In this document: positions 1 to 7,522 of the stretch, piece by piece
How the letters are laid out: every line of letters starts with the position of its first letter
Numbering within the stretch: position 1 is the stretch's first letter
Source: Rhodobacter maris
Lineage (GTDB): Bacteria; Pseudomonadota; Alphaproteobacteria; Rhodobacterales; Rhodobacteraceae
Assembly: GCF_900217815.1 (NCBI RefSeq)
Contig: NZ_OBMT01000005.1
Coordinates: 62,001 to 126,000 of the forward strand
DNA: 64,000 nt
Reading direction: 5' to 3'
Position numbers and translations under genes: made by a program
The notes under the pieces: model-generated
The model's input: the letters and a program-made list of their open reading frames with translations, nothing else
What the model was told of the DNA's origin: nothing
Databases searched by the model: none

Positions 1-379
1 TGTAAAGCGCGGTCCAGGTGCCCTGCGCGTCGGAGGCCCAGAGCGCAACCGAGCGGTTGCCCGCAAGCGGGCTTTTCACGCGCGCATGCTCGCCGAAATC
101 TTGCGCAAGCCGGGTAGCGAGGGCGGCGTGATCGTCACAATAGGGCTGGTCATACCCCTGGTCCGGGCCGATCTCGCTGATCGCGTCAAAAACCGAGAGA
201 TCACCATAGGAACTATCGGGGCCATGGTCATCCATTGGTCGGCCAAGCGCCTCGGCGCGGGGGGAAAACCCGGGGATGTCCTGAGGCTCGATGCTGGAAA
301 ACGCCATACCGACCGTGCCCAGAACAGCCAGTGAAATCGCGGTTGCGCTGAGTGCGATCGTGCGATGGTTCATGGTCAT
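1..379 (-). CDS. Hypothetical exported or membrane-anchored protein (3' end cut by window edge)
   Basis: The frame is open from ATG at 379 to the window edge, so only the first 126 residues are visible. AGAGGG lies five bases before the ATG, which supports this start; a second ATG follows two codons later. Residues 8-28 are hydrophobic (IALSATAISLAVLGTVGMAF) and look like a signal peptide or single N-terminal anchor. The rest is acidic and soluble-looking, with DDHGPDSSYGDLSVFDAISEIG and one visible Cys in QPYCDDH. I do not recognise the family. It is divergent from the HD hydrolase gene. The coding call is good; function is unknown. Confidence 0.6.
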   Translation of the reverse strand, partial: MTMNHRTIALSATAISLAVLGTVGMAFSSIEPQDIPGFSPRAEALGRPMDDHGPDSSYGDLSVFDAISEIGPDQGYDQPYCDDHAALATRLAQDFGEHARVKSPLAGNRSVALWASDAQGTWTALY

Positions 380-499
380 GGCGGCCCTCTTTTCACGGTC
401 TGTCAAAAGCTCAACGCGAGATGTGTCATTCCAGTTCCGCGCGCCGTTTACAGCGGCGGGCAGTTTGGCTAGCAGGGGGCAGATCACGGAGGGCAGGCA

Positions 500-1090
500 A
501 TGAAACGGGCGTGGCAGCGGATGCTTTCGGGGCGCAGGCTCGATCTGCTCGATCCGACGCCGGTCGATATCGAGATCGAGGATATCGCGCATGGGCTCGC
601 CTTCGTGGCGCGCTGGAACGGCCAGACCAAGGGCGATTATGCGTATTCGGTGGCGGAACACTCGATCCTGGTGGAGGCGCTGTTTGCCCGCATGAACCCC
701 GGCATCGACCCGCGCTGGCGGCTCGCGGCGCTGTTGCACGACGCGCCCGAATATGTGCTGGGAGACATGATCTCACCGGTGAAGGCGGCGATCGGCGCGG
801 GTTATGGCGAGCTGGATGCGCGGCTCACGTCCGCTGTGCATATCCGCTTTGGCCTGCCCGCCGCACTGCCCGCCCCGATCAAGAAGGCGATCAAGGCGGC
901 AGACACGGTTTCAGCCCGGCTCGAGGCCGAACAGATTGCAGGGTTTTCGGAAGCAGAGGCGAACCGGATCTTTGGCAGGCTTGATCCGGGTCTGGTGCGG
1001 GGGCTGGCAATCCGCCTGCGCCCGCCCGCCGAGGTGCGCGCGGAGTTCACCGCGCGTCACCAATCCCTTTTGACCGCGCTCAGCGGTTGA
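500..1090 (+). CDS. HD-domain phosphohydrolase (YfbR-like)
   Basis: A 196-residue protein with the metal-binding pattern of the HD superfamily: H54 (VAEHS), the H80-D81 pair in ALLHDAPEYVLGD, and a distal D135 in KAADTVSARLEAEQ. The pattern HDAPEYVLGD followed by SPVK is typical of YfbR-type nucleotide hydrolases, which remove phosphate from 5'-nucleotides, so a cytoplasmic nucleotide phosphohydrolase is the best guess; the substrate is not shown by the sequence. The start ATG at 500 follows a GGAGGGCAGGCA stretch, a usable ribosome binding site. It stands alone. Its last 11 bases overlap a possible small gene on the other strand. Confidence 0.8.
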   Translation: MKRAWQRMLSGRRLDLLDPTPVDIEIEDIAHGLAFVARWNGQTKGDYAYSVAEHSILVEALFARMNPGIDPRWRLAALLHDAPEYVLGDMISPVKAAIGAGYGELDARLTSAVHIRFGLPAALPAPIKKAIKAADTVSARLEAEQIAGFSEAEANRIFGRLDPGLVRGLAIRLRPPAEVRAEFTARHQSLLTALSG

Positions 1091-1172
1091 ATTTGTATTC
1101 GCCAGCGTGACGGGCGCGGGGTGCGTAGCCCCCCATCGCGAGCGACATCACTTCAGCAAGCATCCGGAACAT
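1080..1172 (-). CDS. Candidate 30-residue small protein, divergent from LysR gene
   Basis: A short frame beginning MFRMLAEVMSLAMGGY and ending GEYKFNR. The main support is an AAAGGAG Shine-Dalgarno seven bases before the ATG at 1172, stronger than most in this window. A longer frame exists upstream (to 1268), but the strong site marks the inner ATG. The N-terminal half is amphipathic to hydrophobic and the C-terminal half basic. It overlaps the end of the HD hydrolase gene by 11 bases. Its upstream region lies against the LysR gene, so that regulator could control it. No family is recognised, and translation is unproven. Confidence 0.45.
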   Translation of the reverse strand: MFRMLAEVMSLAMGGYAPRARHAGEYKFNR

Positions 1173-1268
1173 TTCGGATCTCCTTTCACTCATCTGCCCT
1201 CGCTTTGCCTTGACCGGCGCGCCAAAGCGAGTCAGGAATTTTTCGTGATCTGACAGTTGAGCTAACAT

Positions 1269-2147
1269 ATGAGTGAAATCGACTGGAAACGTATGCCGCC
1301 GCTGACGGCCCTGCGCGCCTTTGCCGCAACGGCGCGGGCGGGCGGATTCAGTGCCGCGGCGCGTTTACTGAACGTTACCCATGCTGCCATAGCGCAGCAG
1401 GTTCGAGCGTTGGAAGGAGAGCTTGGTGTGCCGCTCGTGTGGCGCGACGGCAAGCATTTGCACCTGACGCCCGAGGGCGAGAGCTTCGCGCAGGCGCTGG
1501 GCGAAGGCTTTGCCACGATCCAGGCCGCGGCCGAGGCTCTGCGCACCCACGGGGCGGAAAAGCCGCTTGCCGTCACCGTGCCGCCGGCCTTTGCGTCGGA
1601 ATGGCTGATGCCGCGGCTGGCGCGGTTCTGGAAAAAGCACCCCGATATTGCGCTGTCGCTGCTGCCTGATCCGCGGCTGGTGGAATTGCGCGAGGTGGGG
1701 GCAAATCTCGGCATCCGCTTTGGGGTTGGCAAATGGCGCGGTGTCGTGTCCGAGTTTCTCACCGCCGCGCCGCAGATCGTGGTGGCGGCGCCCGAATTGC
1801 TGGGCGGGCGGACAAAACTCTCGCTGCGGGAAATGTCAGTTTTGCCCTGGATCCGCGAGGGCGACTGGCCGGAACAGATGCAACTTCTCGAAAGTATCGG
1901 GCTTATTCCCGCGGCGCTGAAATTCGTTGATTTTCCGAACGAGGAACTGGCGCTTGCCGCGGCCCGCGAGGGCATCGGCCTGCATCTGGAAACAGAGGCG
2001 CTGATCGTGGAAGACCTGAAACTCGGCTGGCTGGTGAAAATTCACGAATTGGCCGAGGAAAGCCTGGGCTATTATATCGTGCGACCGCCGGGTCCGATAA
2101 ACCCGACGGCCCGCATATTCATCGACTGGCTGAAAGCCGAAGCCTGA
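1269..2147 (+). CDS. LysR-family transcriptional regulator (GcvA-like)
   Basis: A 292-residue protein. Residues 10-70 hold the LysR winged helix (PPLTALRAFAATARAGGFSAAARLLNVTHAAIAQQVRALEGELGVPL), and a periplasmic-binding-type effector domain follows (about 95-290, beginning LAVTVPPAFASEWLMPRLARF). Phrases such as SEWLMPRL and IREGDWPEQ place it near GcvA/AmpR-type regulators. The ligand cannot be inferred. It is divergent from the candidate 30-residue gene, with about 97 bases between starts, and ends four bases before the convergent hvrA. No strong Shine-Dalgarno precedes ATG 1269, so translation may be weak. Confidence 0.88.
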   Translation: MSEIDWKRMPPLTALRAFAATARAGGFSAAARLLNVTHAAIAQQVRALEGELGVPLVWRDGKHLHLTPEGESFAQALGEGFATIQAAAEALRTHGAEKPLAVTVPPAFASEWLMPRLARFWKKHPDIALSLLPDPRLVELREVGANLGIRFGVGKWRGVVSEFLTAAPQIVVAAPELLGGRTKLSLREMSVLPWIREGDWPEQMQLLESIGLIPAALKFVDFPNEELALAAAREGIGLHLETEALIVEDLKLGWLVKIHELAEESLGYYIVRPPGPINPTARIFIDWLKAEA

Positions 2148-2150
2148 AGC

Positions 2151-2459
2151 TCAGATCATCAGGTCTTCGAGCGTCTTGCCGGAAGCGAGCGCCATCTCCA
2201 CCCATTTGGGCTTGCGGCCACGCCCCGTCCAGGTGTCCGCCGCATTGTCCGGGTTGGCATATTTCGGCGCAACGGTCTTGCGCGGCTTCTTCTCGGTAAG
2301 CGCGGTCAGTTCGGCGAGCGAATACCCCATTTTTCGGGCGGTTTCCTCGATCTCGGCCAGCGCCTCTTTTTTCTTGCGCTCTTCGAACGTCACGATCGCA
2401 CGCTCGACTTTCACGCGCAGGGCCTTGAGCTCGATCAGCGAAAGGTCATCAATATCCAT
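2151..2459 (-). CDS. hvrA: HvrA, H-NS-family trans-acting regulator
   Basis: A 102-residue H-NS-like protein: an N-terminal coiled coil (ELKALRVKVERAIVTFEERKKKEALAEIEE), a linker, and the C-terminal AT-hook-like DNA-binding core TWTGRGRKPKW. In Rhodobacter capsulatus HvrA (Spb in R. sphaeroides) activates photosynthesis genes in dim light, and it lies next to regA, as here, 79 bases downstream of it. GGAG lies six bases before the ATG. The start codon and this site sit in a perfect inverted repeat (see 2450-2492), which suggests translational control. Identification rests on both sequence and synteny. Confidence 0.92.
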   Translation of the reverse strand: MDIDDLSLIELKALRVKVERAIVTFEERKKKEALAEIEETARKMGYSLAELTALTEKKPRKTVAPKYANPDNAADTWTGRGRKPKWVEMALASGKTLEDLMI

Positions 2460-2492
2460 TCAAGTCTCCATGAGGGGTTTGAATGGATATTG
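2450..2492 (-). promoter_or_regulatory. 14-bp hairpin enclosing the hvrA start codon and ribosome binding site
   Basis: Bases 2479-2492 and 2450-2463 form a perfect 14-bp inverted repeat with a 15-base loop. In the hvrA transcript the 3' arm contains the start AUG (2459) and the loop contains the GGAG. The loop also holds AUG-GAG-ACU-UGA, a three-codon frame whose stop directly abuts the hvrA AUG. A TATAAT on the same strand at 2502-2497 would start RNA near the first base of the hairpin. The repeat is certain; a role in translation is inferred. Confidence 0.7.
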
Positions 2493-2538
2493 CTTATTAT
2501 AACGGAATAATCAAGATGTCCTTGCGTCAGCCCCAAAC

Positions 2539-3093
2539 TCAGCGCGGGCTGCGTTTGGCCAGAATGCGCTGCAACGTACGCCGGTGCATATTCAGCCGCC
2601 GCGCGGTTTCGGAAACGTTGCGGTCGCAAAGCTCGTAAACACGCTGGATATGCTCCCAGCGGACCCGGTCCGCGCTCATCGGGTTTTCCGGCGGTGGCGG
2701 CAGCATTTCGCCCTTGGCGAGAAGCGCATTCGAAATGTCATTCGCATCCGCCGGTTTCGACAGATAATCCGTGGCACCCATTTTCACCGCAGCGACCGCG
2801 GTGGCAATCGCCCCATAGCCGGTGAGCACGACGATCCGCGCTTCGGGACGGCGCTCGCGCAAGGCCTCGACCACTTCGAGCCCGTTGCCGTCCTCGAGCC
2901 GCAGGTCGATCACCGCATAGGCCGGTGCGCGGTTCTGCACGATCGCCTTGCCCGCGGCGACGGTCTCGGCGATCTCTGGCTGGAAGCCGCGTTTCTCCAT
3001 CGCGCGGGCCAGGCGGGTCAGGAAAGCATTGTCGTCATCGACCAGGAGAAGCGTGCGATCGCTGCCCAGTTCGGTGAATTCTTCATCGGCCAT
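2539..3093 (-). CDS. regA: RegA/PrrA redox response regulator
   Basis: A 184-residue response regulator. The receiver domain (about 13-130) has the acidic pocket DDD (19-21), phospho-acceptor D63 in VIDLRLEDGNG, T in VVLTGYG and K in YLSKPAD. A proline linker (PPPPENP) leads to a C-terminal Fis-type helix-turn-helix (NVSETARRLNMHRRTLQRILAKR). These are the known features of RegA/PrrA/ActR, which activates photosynthesis, CO2 and N2 fixation and respiratory genes when RegB phosphorylates it. The ATG at 3093 follows GGAAGGAAG; an upstream ATG at 3150 lacks such a site. senC is 78 bases upstream and hvrA is downstream. Confidence 0.95.
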   Translation of the reverse strand: MADEEFTELGSDRTLLLVDDDNAFLTRLARAMEKRGFQPEIAETVAAGKAIVQNRAPAYAVIDLRLEDGNGLEVVEALRERRPEARIVVLTGYGAIATAVAAVKMGATDYLSKPADANDISNALLAKGEMLPPPPENPMSADRVRWEHIQRVYELCDRNVSETARRLNMHRRTLQRILAKRSPR

Positions 3094-3121
3094 TGTGTCT
3101 TCCTTCCACCCTTTGTTCACG

Positions 3122-3150
3122 TTTCTATGATGATCCGCGCCGCGGGTCAA
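3122..3150 (-). promoter_or_regulatory. Candidate sigma-70-type promoter for regA
   Basis: On the minus strand TTGACC (3150-3145) and TAGAAA (3127-3122) are separated by exactly 17 bases, in the short gap between senC and regA. This could give regA a transcript separate from senC. It is a match to consensus only. Confidence 0.45.
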
Positions 3151-3171
3151 TTTGTCATACCGAAATGCGAC

Positions 3172-3813
3172 TTATTTTGTGTTTGTTTTCAGCGCATCGA
3201 TGAAACAGGCCACGCTCTCTGCCATGGCTTCGGGGGAAACGTCCCGATCATAGAAATCGAGATAGCCCCGCATCGGGTCCATCAGGTAGGTCTGGGTGGA
3301 ATGGTCGATCAGAGTTTCCGGGTTGCCGGGCTCGGCGACGCGGTAATAGGCGCGATAGGTCCGCACCACCGCGTCAATCTGCGCCTCGCTGCCGGTCAGG
3401 CCGATCATCTTCGGGCTCATCAGATCAGTGAATTCCCGCAGGCTTTCGGGCGTGTCGCGCGCATGGTCGACCGAGATGAAGACCGGCGTCACGTCATAGC
3501 CGCGGCTGGTCAGCAGATCGGCCGCAGCGGCATTGCGGGTGGAATCGATCGGACAGACATCGGGGCACCAAGTATAGCCGAAATAGACAAGGCTCGGGCC
3601 CGTGATCACGTCTTTTTCCGTCACCGTGGCGCCGGTTTCCGAGATCAGCGTGAAGGGACCGCCGATCTTGGCAGCCCCCGCGCGCGCGCCGATGCGGCAC
3701 TGGGCCAGCGGATCTTCGACGCCGGTGCGGGTCGTGAGATACCAGCTTGCGCCGAGCAAAGCCAGCAGGGCCAGCACGCCGCCAACTGCGGCGGTCTTTG
3801 CAGAAACGGACAT
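3172..3813 (-). CDS. senC: SenC/PrrC, Sco1-family copper protein
   Basis: A 213-residue thioredoxin-fold protein anchored by one N-terminal helix (about 8-26, AVGGVLALLALLGASWYL), so the domain faces the periplasm. Copper ligands of the Sco family are present: C83 and C87 in TWCPDVCP, and H171 in IDHST. Sco proteins deliver copper to cytochrome oxidase. In Rhodobacter SenC/PrrC is needed for cbb3 oxidase activity and modulates the RegB/RegA signal. ATG 3813 has AAAAGGAG upstream, better than the ATG eight codons earlier. It is divergent from regB with 86 bases between starts and precedes regA. Confidence 0.94.
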   Translation of the reverse strand: MSVSAKTAAVGGVLALLALLGASWYLTTRTGVEDPLAQCRIGARAGAAKIGGPFTLISETGATVTEKDVITGPSLVYFGYTWCPDVCPIDSTRNAAAADLLTSRGYDVTPVFISVDHARDTPESLREFTDLMSPKMIGLTGSEAQIDAVVRTYRAYYRVAEPGNPETLIDHSTQTYLMDPMRGYLDFYDRDVSPEAMAESVACFIDALKTNTK

Positions 3814-3899
3814 CGCTTCTCCTTTTCGTGCAACCATTGATTGCCCAGCCCATCGGGAATATCAAGGGCATGGGGATTTCGGGGAACGAGGATTACTGC

Positions 3900-5303
3900 A
3901 TGGCCGATCTGTTGCGGGCGCCCGAACGGGTGGAACTCGATCTTTCGGCAACGCAGGCGCATCAGGAATGGGTGCGGGTGCGCACCCTGATCCTGTTGCG
4001 CTGGGCGGCGATCGCGGGGCAGATCGCGGCGCTCGCCGTCGCCGATCTCTATTTTCAGATCGCGCTCAATCTGCCGCTCTGCTTTGTCACCGTGGGGGCG
4101 GCGGTCGTTGCCAATATTGCCGCGATCAATCTTTATCCGGAATCACGCCGCCTCTCGCAGGCGGAAGTGACGACGACGCTGCTGTTCGACACCGCCCAGC
4201 TCGCGCTTCTGCTCACGCTGACGGGCGGGCTCAACAACCCGTTCGCGCTTCTCATTCTGGTGCCGGTGACGATCGCTGCCACCGCGCTCAAGCTGCGACC
4301 GACGCTGCTGCTCGGCGGCTCGACGATCTTCATGATCACCCTCGTCGCGCTGGTCGCCGAGCCGCTTGTCACCAAGGCCGGGGCGCATATCGACGTGCCG
4401 GCGGAGATCGAATTCGGCACCTGGGTGGCGATCGTGATCGGCGTGGTGTTTCTGGGCGCTTACGCACACCGGATCGCGCAGGAGATCCATTCGATGTCGG
4501 ATGCGCTCTTTGCGACGCAGATGGCGCTGGCCCGCGAGCAGAAGCTGACCGATCTGGGCGGCGTGGTGGCTGCTGCCGCACATGAGCTCGGCACGCCGCT
4601 GGCCACGATCAAGCTTGTGTCGAGTGAGCTTGCCGACGAGCTTTCGGATGACCCGGAGCTTTACGACGACGCGGTGCTGATCCGAGATCAGGCCGACCGC
4701 TGCCGCGATATCCTGCGCTCGATGGGCCGCGCCGGGAAGGATGACGTGCATCTGCGGACGGCGCCGCTTCTGGCGGTGCTGCGCGAGGCGGCCGAACCGC
4801 ATATGGAGCGCGGCAAGCATATCGTCTTCGACTGTCGGCCCGGCGAAGGGGGCTCGGAGCGGCAACCCACGATCTATCGCTACCCCGAACTTGTGCATGC
4901 CTTGCGCAACCTGATCCAGAACGCGGTGGATTTCGCCCAGACGACCGTCTGGGTCGATACGGAATGGACCGACCGCAGCATCATTGTGCGCGTTTGCGAC
5001 GACGGGCGCGGCTATGCTCCCTCGGTGATCAACCGCATCGGCGATCCGTTCATCTCTTCGCGCAGCGGCGGCCGTTCCGAGCGGCCGGAATACGAAGGGA
5101 TGGGGCTGGGCCTCTTCATCGCCAAGACGCTTCTGGAGCGCACCGGAGCGAAACTGCGATTCGCCAATGGTCGCGAGCCCTATCAGAAAAACGCACCGGT
5201 GCCGCGCCGCTCCGGGGCAGTTGTCGAATTGCGTTGGCATATCGGGCGCTTGCTTGCGCCCGAGACCGGTCCTTTGGGCAAGAACGTCCCAATAGAGAGC
5301 TGA
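3900..5303 (+). CDS. regB: RegB/PrrB redox sensor histidine kinase
   Basis: A 467-residue sensor kinase. Six hydrophobic segments lie between about 28 and 190. The ubiquinone-binding heptad GGLNNPF (109-115) is intact. The H-box H228 (AAAHELGTPLATIK) and the redox-active cysteine C268 (QADRCRDILRSMGRAGKDD) match the sites known in R. capsulatus RegB (His225, Cys265). The ATPase domain has NLIQNAVDFA, DDGRGY and GMGLGLFIAKTLLER. RegB phosphorylates RegA when the quinone pool and oxygen tension are low. ATG 3900 (GAGG ten bases upstream) was chosen; ATG 3870 in the same frame would add ten residues. The C-terminus PLGKNVPIES resembles PrrB ends. Confidence 0.95.
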   Translation: MADLLRAPERVELDLSATQAHQEWVRVRTLILLRWAAIAGQIAALAVADLYFQIALNLPLCFVTVGAAVVANIAAINLYPESRRLSQAEVTTTLLFDTAQLALLLTLTGGLNNPFALLILVPVTIAATALKLRPTLLLGGSTIFMITLVALVAEPLVTKAGAHIDVPAEIEFGTWVAIVIGVVFLGAYAHRIAQEIHSMSDALFATQMALAREQKLTDLGGVVAAAAHELGTPLATIKLVSSELADELSDDPELYDDAVLIRDQADRCRDILRSMGRAGKDDVHLRTAPLLAVLREAAEPHMERGKHIVFDCRPGEGGSERQPTIYRYPELVHALRNLIQNAVDFAQTTVWVDTEWTDRSIIVRVCDDGRGYAPSVINRIGDPFISSRSGGRSERPEYEGMGLGLFIAKTLLERTGAKLRFANGREPYQKNAPVPRRSGAVVELRWHIGRLLAPETGPLGKNVPIES

Positions 5304-5336
5304 TGCTAGCCAAAAGGCGAGCCTGGCTATCCATGC

Positions 5337-5352
5337 TTAACGAGGCGTTAAC
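5337..5352 (+). promoter_or_regulatory. CtrA box upstream of the PAS/DivL-like gene
   Basis: TTAACGAGGCGTTAAC is an exact TTAA-N7-TTAAC, the full CtrA binding consensus. It lies 48 bases before the start of the PAS gene, in the only gap of this stretch. In Rhodobacter, CtrA controls flagella, chemotaxis and gene transfer agents. Confidence 0.6.
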
Positions 5353-5399
5353 CTTTATTCATCAATCATGACTGCGGGACAGGCAAAAGGGCTGCAGTC

Positions 5400-6998
5400 A
5401 TGCAGATGGATGTGTTTCAGGCGATTGTCATCGCCATAACTTCGGTCGGCTCGGCGCTTCTGGCGTTGATGGCGATCACTTTCATGCTGGCGCGGCCGCG
5501 GGGCCCGGCGCGCACGCCGACGATCTATCCGGTGCTTGAGCCGACCGTGTTCCTGTTTGACGATCAGGATCTGGTCGATGCGACCGCGCCTGCGCGTACG
5601 TTGCTTGAGGCCGCGCCGATGGGGGTGAGCGACTGGGCGCGGTTATGTGCTTTCGTAGCGCCCCGGTTCGAAGGGTTCGCCGCTGCGATGGCGCAGCTTG
5701 CCGCGCAGAGCCGGATCGAGCTCTGCGCGCGTCCCGAGCCGGGACGGGTGCAGGGGCTTCGGCTTGTGGCCGAGGATGTGGACGGCCTCGCCCGGATCAC
5801 GCTCATCGACCCCGACGCGGAGGGCAAGGGGCTTTTGGTCGACGGGCTCTCGCAGCGCGCGTTGGAAGACGAGCTCGAAGAGTTGCGCCAGACGCTCGAT
5901 CGTGCCCCGGCACTGGTCTGGCGCGAGGATGAAACCGGTGTTCTGACCTGGGCCAATCGAGCCTATGTGCTGCGCGCCGATGTTTTTGCCGCGGGGGAGG
6001 ATGCGCTTGTCTGGCCGCTGCCGAAGCTTTTCGACATCGAGCGCCCCGGTCGGGTAAGCGGGCCGCGCCGGCTCAGGCTCGAGGATAAGCTGACCGGCGA
6101 GATGAGCTGGTTCGACTGCCATTCCTATCCGCTCGAACGCGGCACGTTGCATTTTGCCCTGCCCGCCGATGCCGCGATGCGAGCCGAAAAGGCGCTGCGC
6201 GATTTCGTCCAGACCCTGAGCAAAACCTTTGCGGAGCTTCCGATCGGCCTTGCTGTCTTCGACCGACAACGCCAATTGCAGATCTTCAACCCGGCGCTGA
6301 TCGACCTCACCCAGCTTGGCGCCGAGTTTCTCGCGCGCCGTCCGACGCTTTACGCCTTTCTCGACCGGCTGCGCGAGGCGCGGATGATGCCCGAGCCGAA
6401 GGATTACCGCTCCTGGCGGCTGAAAATGACCGAGCTCGAAGAGGCCGCCGCCGCGGGCTTTCATTCGGAAACCTGGATGCTGCCCTCGGGCCAGACCTAT
6501 CGTGTCACCGGAAGGCCGCATCCCGATGGCGCCGTGGCCTTCCTGTTCGAGGATATTTCCACCGAGATCTCGCTCAGCCGGCAGTTCCGCGCCGAGCTTG
6601 AACAGGGGCAGGAAGTGCTCGACATGATGCGCGAGGCGGTGGCGGTGTTCCAACCGTCGGGCGAGATGACCGTTTCGAACGCGGGCTACGAGCGGCTCTG
6701 GGCCGTGGCCGCCTCGTCCTCTCTGAGCGGTCAGGGTCTTCAGGACGCGCTCCGGCACTGGCAGGCACAATGCGAGCCGAACGAGATCTGGGCGCGCGCG
6801 CGCGGCCTCTTTTCCCGCGAGGCGGCCGGGGGCGTGATCGAGGGCGAGGTGATGCGGCGTATCGACGGCGAAAAGATCGCCTGCCGCTTCATGCCGATGA
6901 CGGGCGGGGCGATGCTGGCAAGTTTTGCGCCGCGCAACCCTGCCCTGCTCGCCCCCTGTCCGGCGGCGCGTGCCGCGGTAGAGCTCGCCGTGAACTGA
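5400..6998 (+). CDS. Membrane-anchored multi-PAS protein, DivL-like without kinase domain
   Basis: A 532-residue protein with one N-terminal transmembrane helix (about 6-30). PAS-like segments follow at about 180-270 (LDRAPALVWREDETGVLTWANRAYV), 275-395 (LSKTFAELPIGLAVFDRQRQLQIFNPALIDLTQLGAEFL, the PAS_7 type) and 405-510 (QGQEVLDMMREAVAVFQPSGEMTVSNAGYERLW). No histidine phosphotransfer or ATPase domain follows. In Rhodobacter capsulatus a short PAS protein lacking the kinase core has been described as the DivL homologue acting on CckA-CtrA; the layout here fits, but orthology is inferred. It is 96 bases after regB, behind a CtrA box, with AAGGGC before ATG 5400. Confidence 0.75.
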   Translation: MQMDVFQAIVIAITSVGSALLALMAITFMLARPRGPARTPTIYPVLEPTVFLFDDQDLVDATAPARTLLEAAPMGVSDWARLCAFVAPRFEGFAAAMAQLAAQSRIELCARPEPGRVQGLRLVAEDVDGLARITLIDPDAEGKGLLVDGLSQRALEDELEELRQTLDRAPALVWREDETGVLTWANRAYVLRADVFAAGEDALVWPLPKLFDIERPGRVSGPRRLRLEDKLTGEMSWFDCHSYPLERGTLHFALPADAAMRAEKALRDFVQTLSKTFAELPIGLAVFDRQRQLQIFNPALIDLTQLGAEFLARRPTLYAFLDRLREARMMPEPKDYRSWRLKMTELEEAAAAGFHSETWMLPSGQTYRVTGRPHPDGAVAFLFEDISTEISLSRQFRAELEQGQEVLDMMREAVAVFQPSGEMTVSNAGYERLWAVAASSSLSGQGLQDALRHWQAQCEPNEIWARARGLFSREAAGGVIEGEVMRRIDGEKIACRFMPMTGGAMLASFAPRNPALLAPCPAARAAVELAVN

Positions 6999-7045
6999 GC
7001 GACAGAGGGGCTTGCCGGGGCGCGCCGGGCCGCTAGAGTGCGCCC

Positions 7046-7522
7046 ATGGTCACGCCACCCGAAATCCGCACGCTTGCGCTTGCCGATGCCGATGCCACCG
7101 CCCGGCTCGGGCGCTGGTTTGCGGCGTGTCTCGGGCCGGGCGATGTGCTCCTCCTCGACGGTCCGATCGGCGCGGGCAAGACCCATTTTGCCCGGGCATT
7201 GATCCGTGCCCGGATCGGGGCGGCGGAAGATGTGCCCTCGCCCACCTTCACACTGGTGCAAAGCTATGGCGCCGATCCCGAGATCTGGCATGCCGATCTC
7301 TACCGTCTCTCCCATCCCGACGAGGCGATCGAACTTGGCCTTGAGGAGGCATTTGAGACCGCGATCTGCCTGATCGAATGGCCCGAGAGGCTGGGCGCCC
7401 TTGCCCCCGAAACGGCTCTGACCCTGCGTTTTTCACTGATCGAAGGCGGTGCCGCGCGCGCCGTTGCGCTTTGCGGTGACACCGCCTGGGCCTTGCGTCT
7501 GGCCGCGCTGGAGCGCGTCTAG
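7046..7522 (+). CDS. tsaE: TsaE, ATPase of the tRNA t6A synthesis complex
   Basis: A 158-residue P-loop protein with Walker A GPIGAGKTH (39-47), the family motif SPTFTLVQSY, WHADLYRL, and the conserved LIEWPERLG near 120. TsaE drives the threonylcarbamoyl transfer reaction with TsaB and TsaD, placing t6A at position 37 of ANN-decoding tRNAs. Its length is normal. The stop TAG is followed at once by the amgK ATG, so the two are probably translationally coupled. This tsaE-amgK-murU order is common in alphaproteobacteria. Confidence 0.94.
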   Translation: MVTPPEIRTLALADADATARLGRWFAACLGPGDVLLLDGPIGAGKTHFARALIRARIGAAEDVPSPTFTLVQSYGADPEIWHADLYRLSHPDEAIELGLEEAFETAICLIEWPERLGALAPETALTLRFSLIEGGAARAVALCGDTAWALRLAALERV

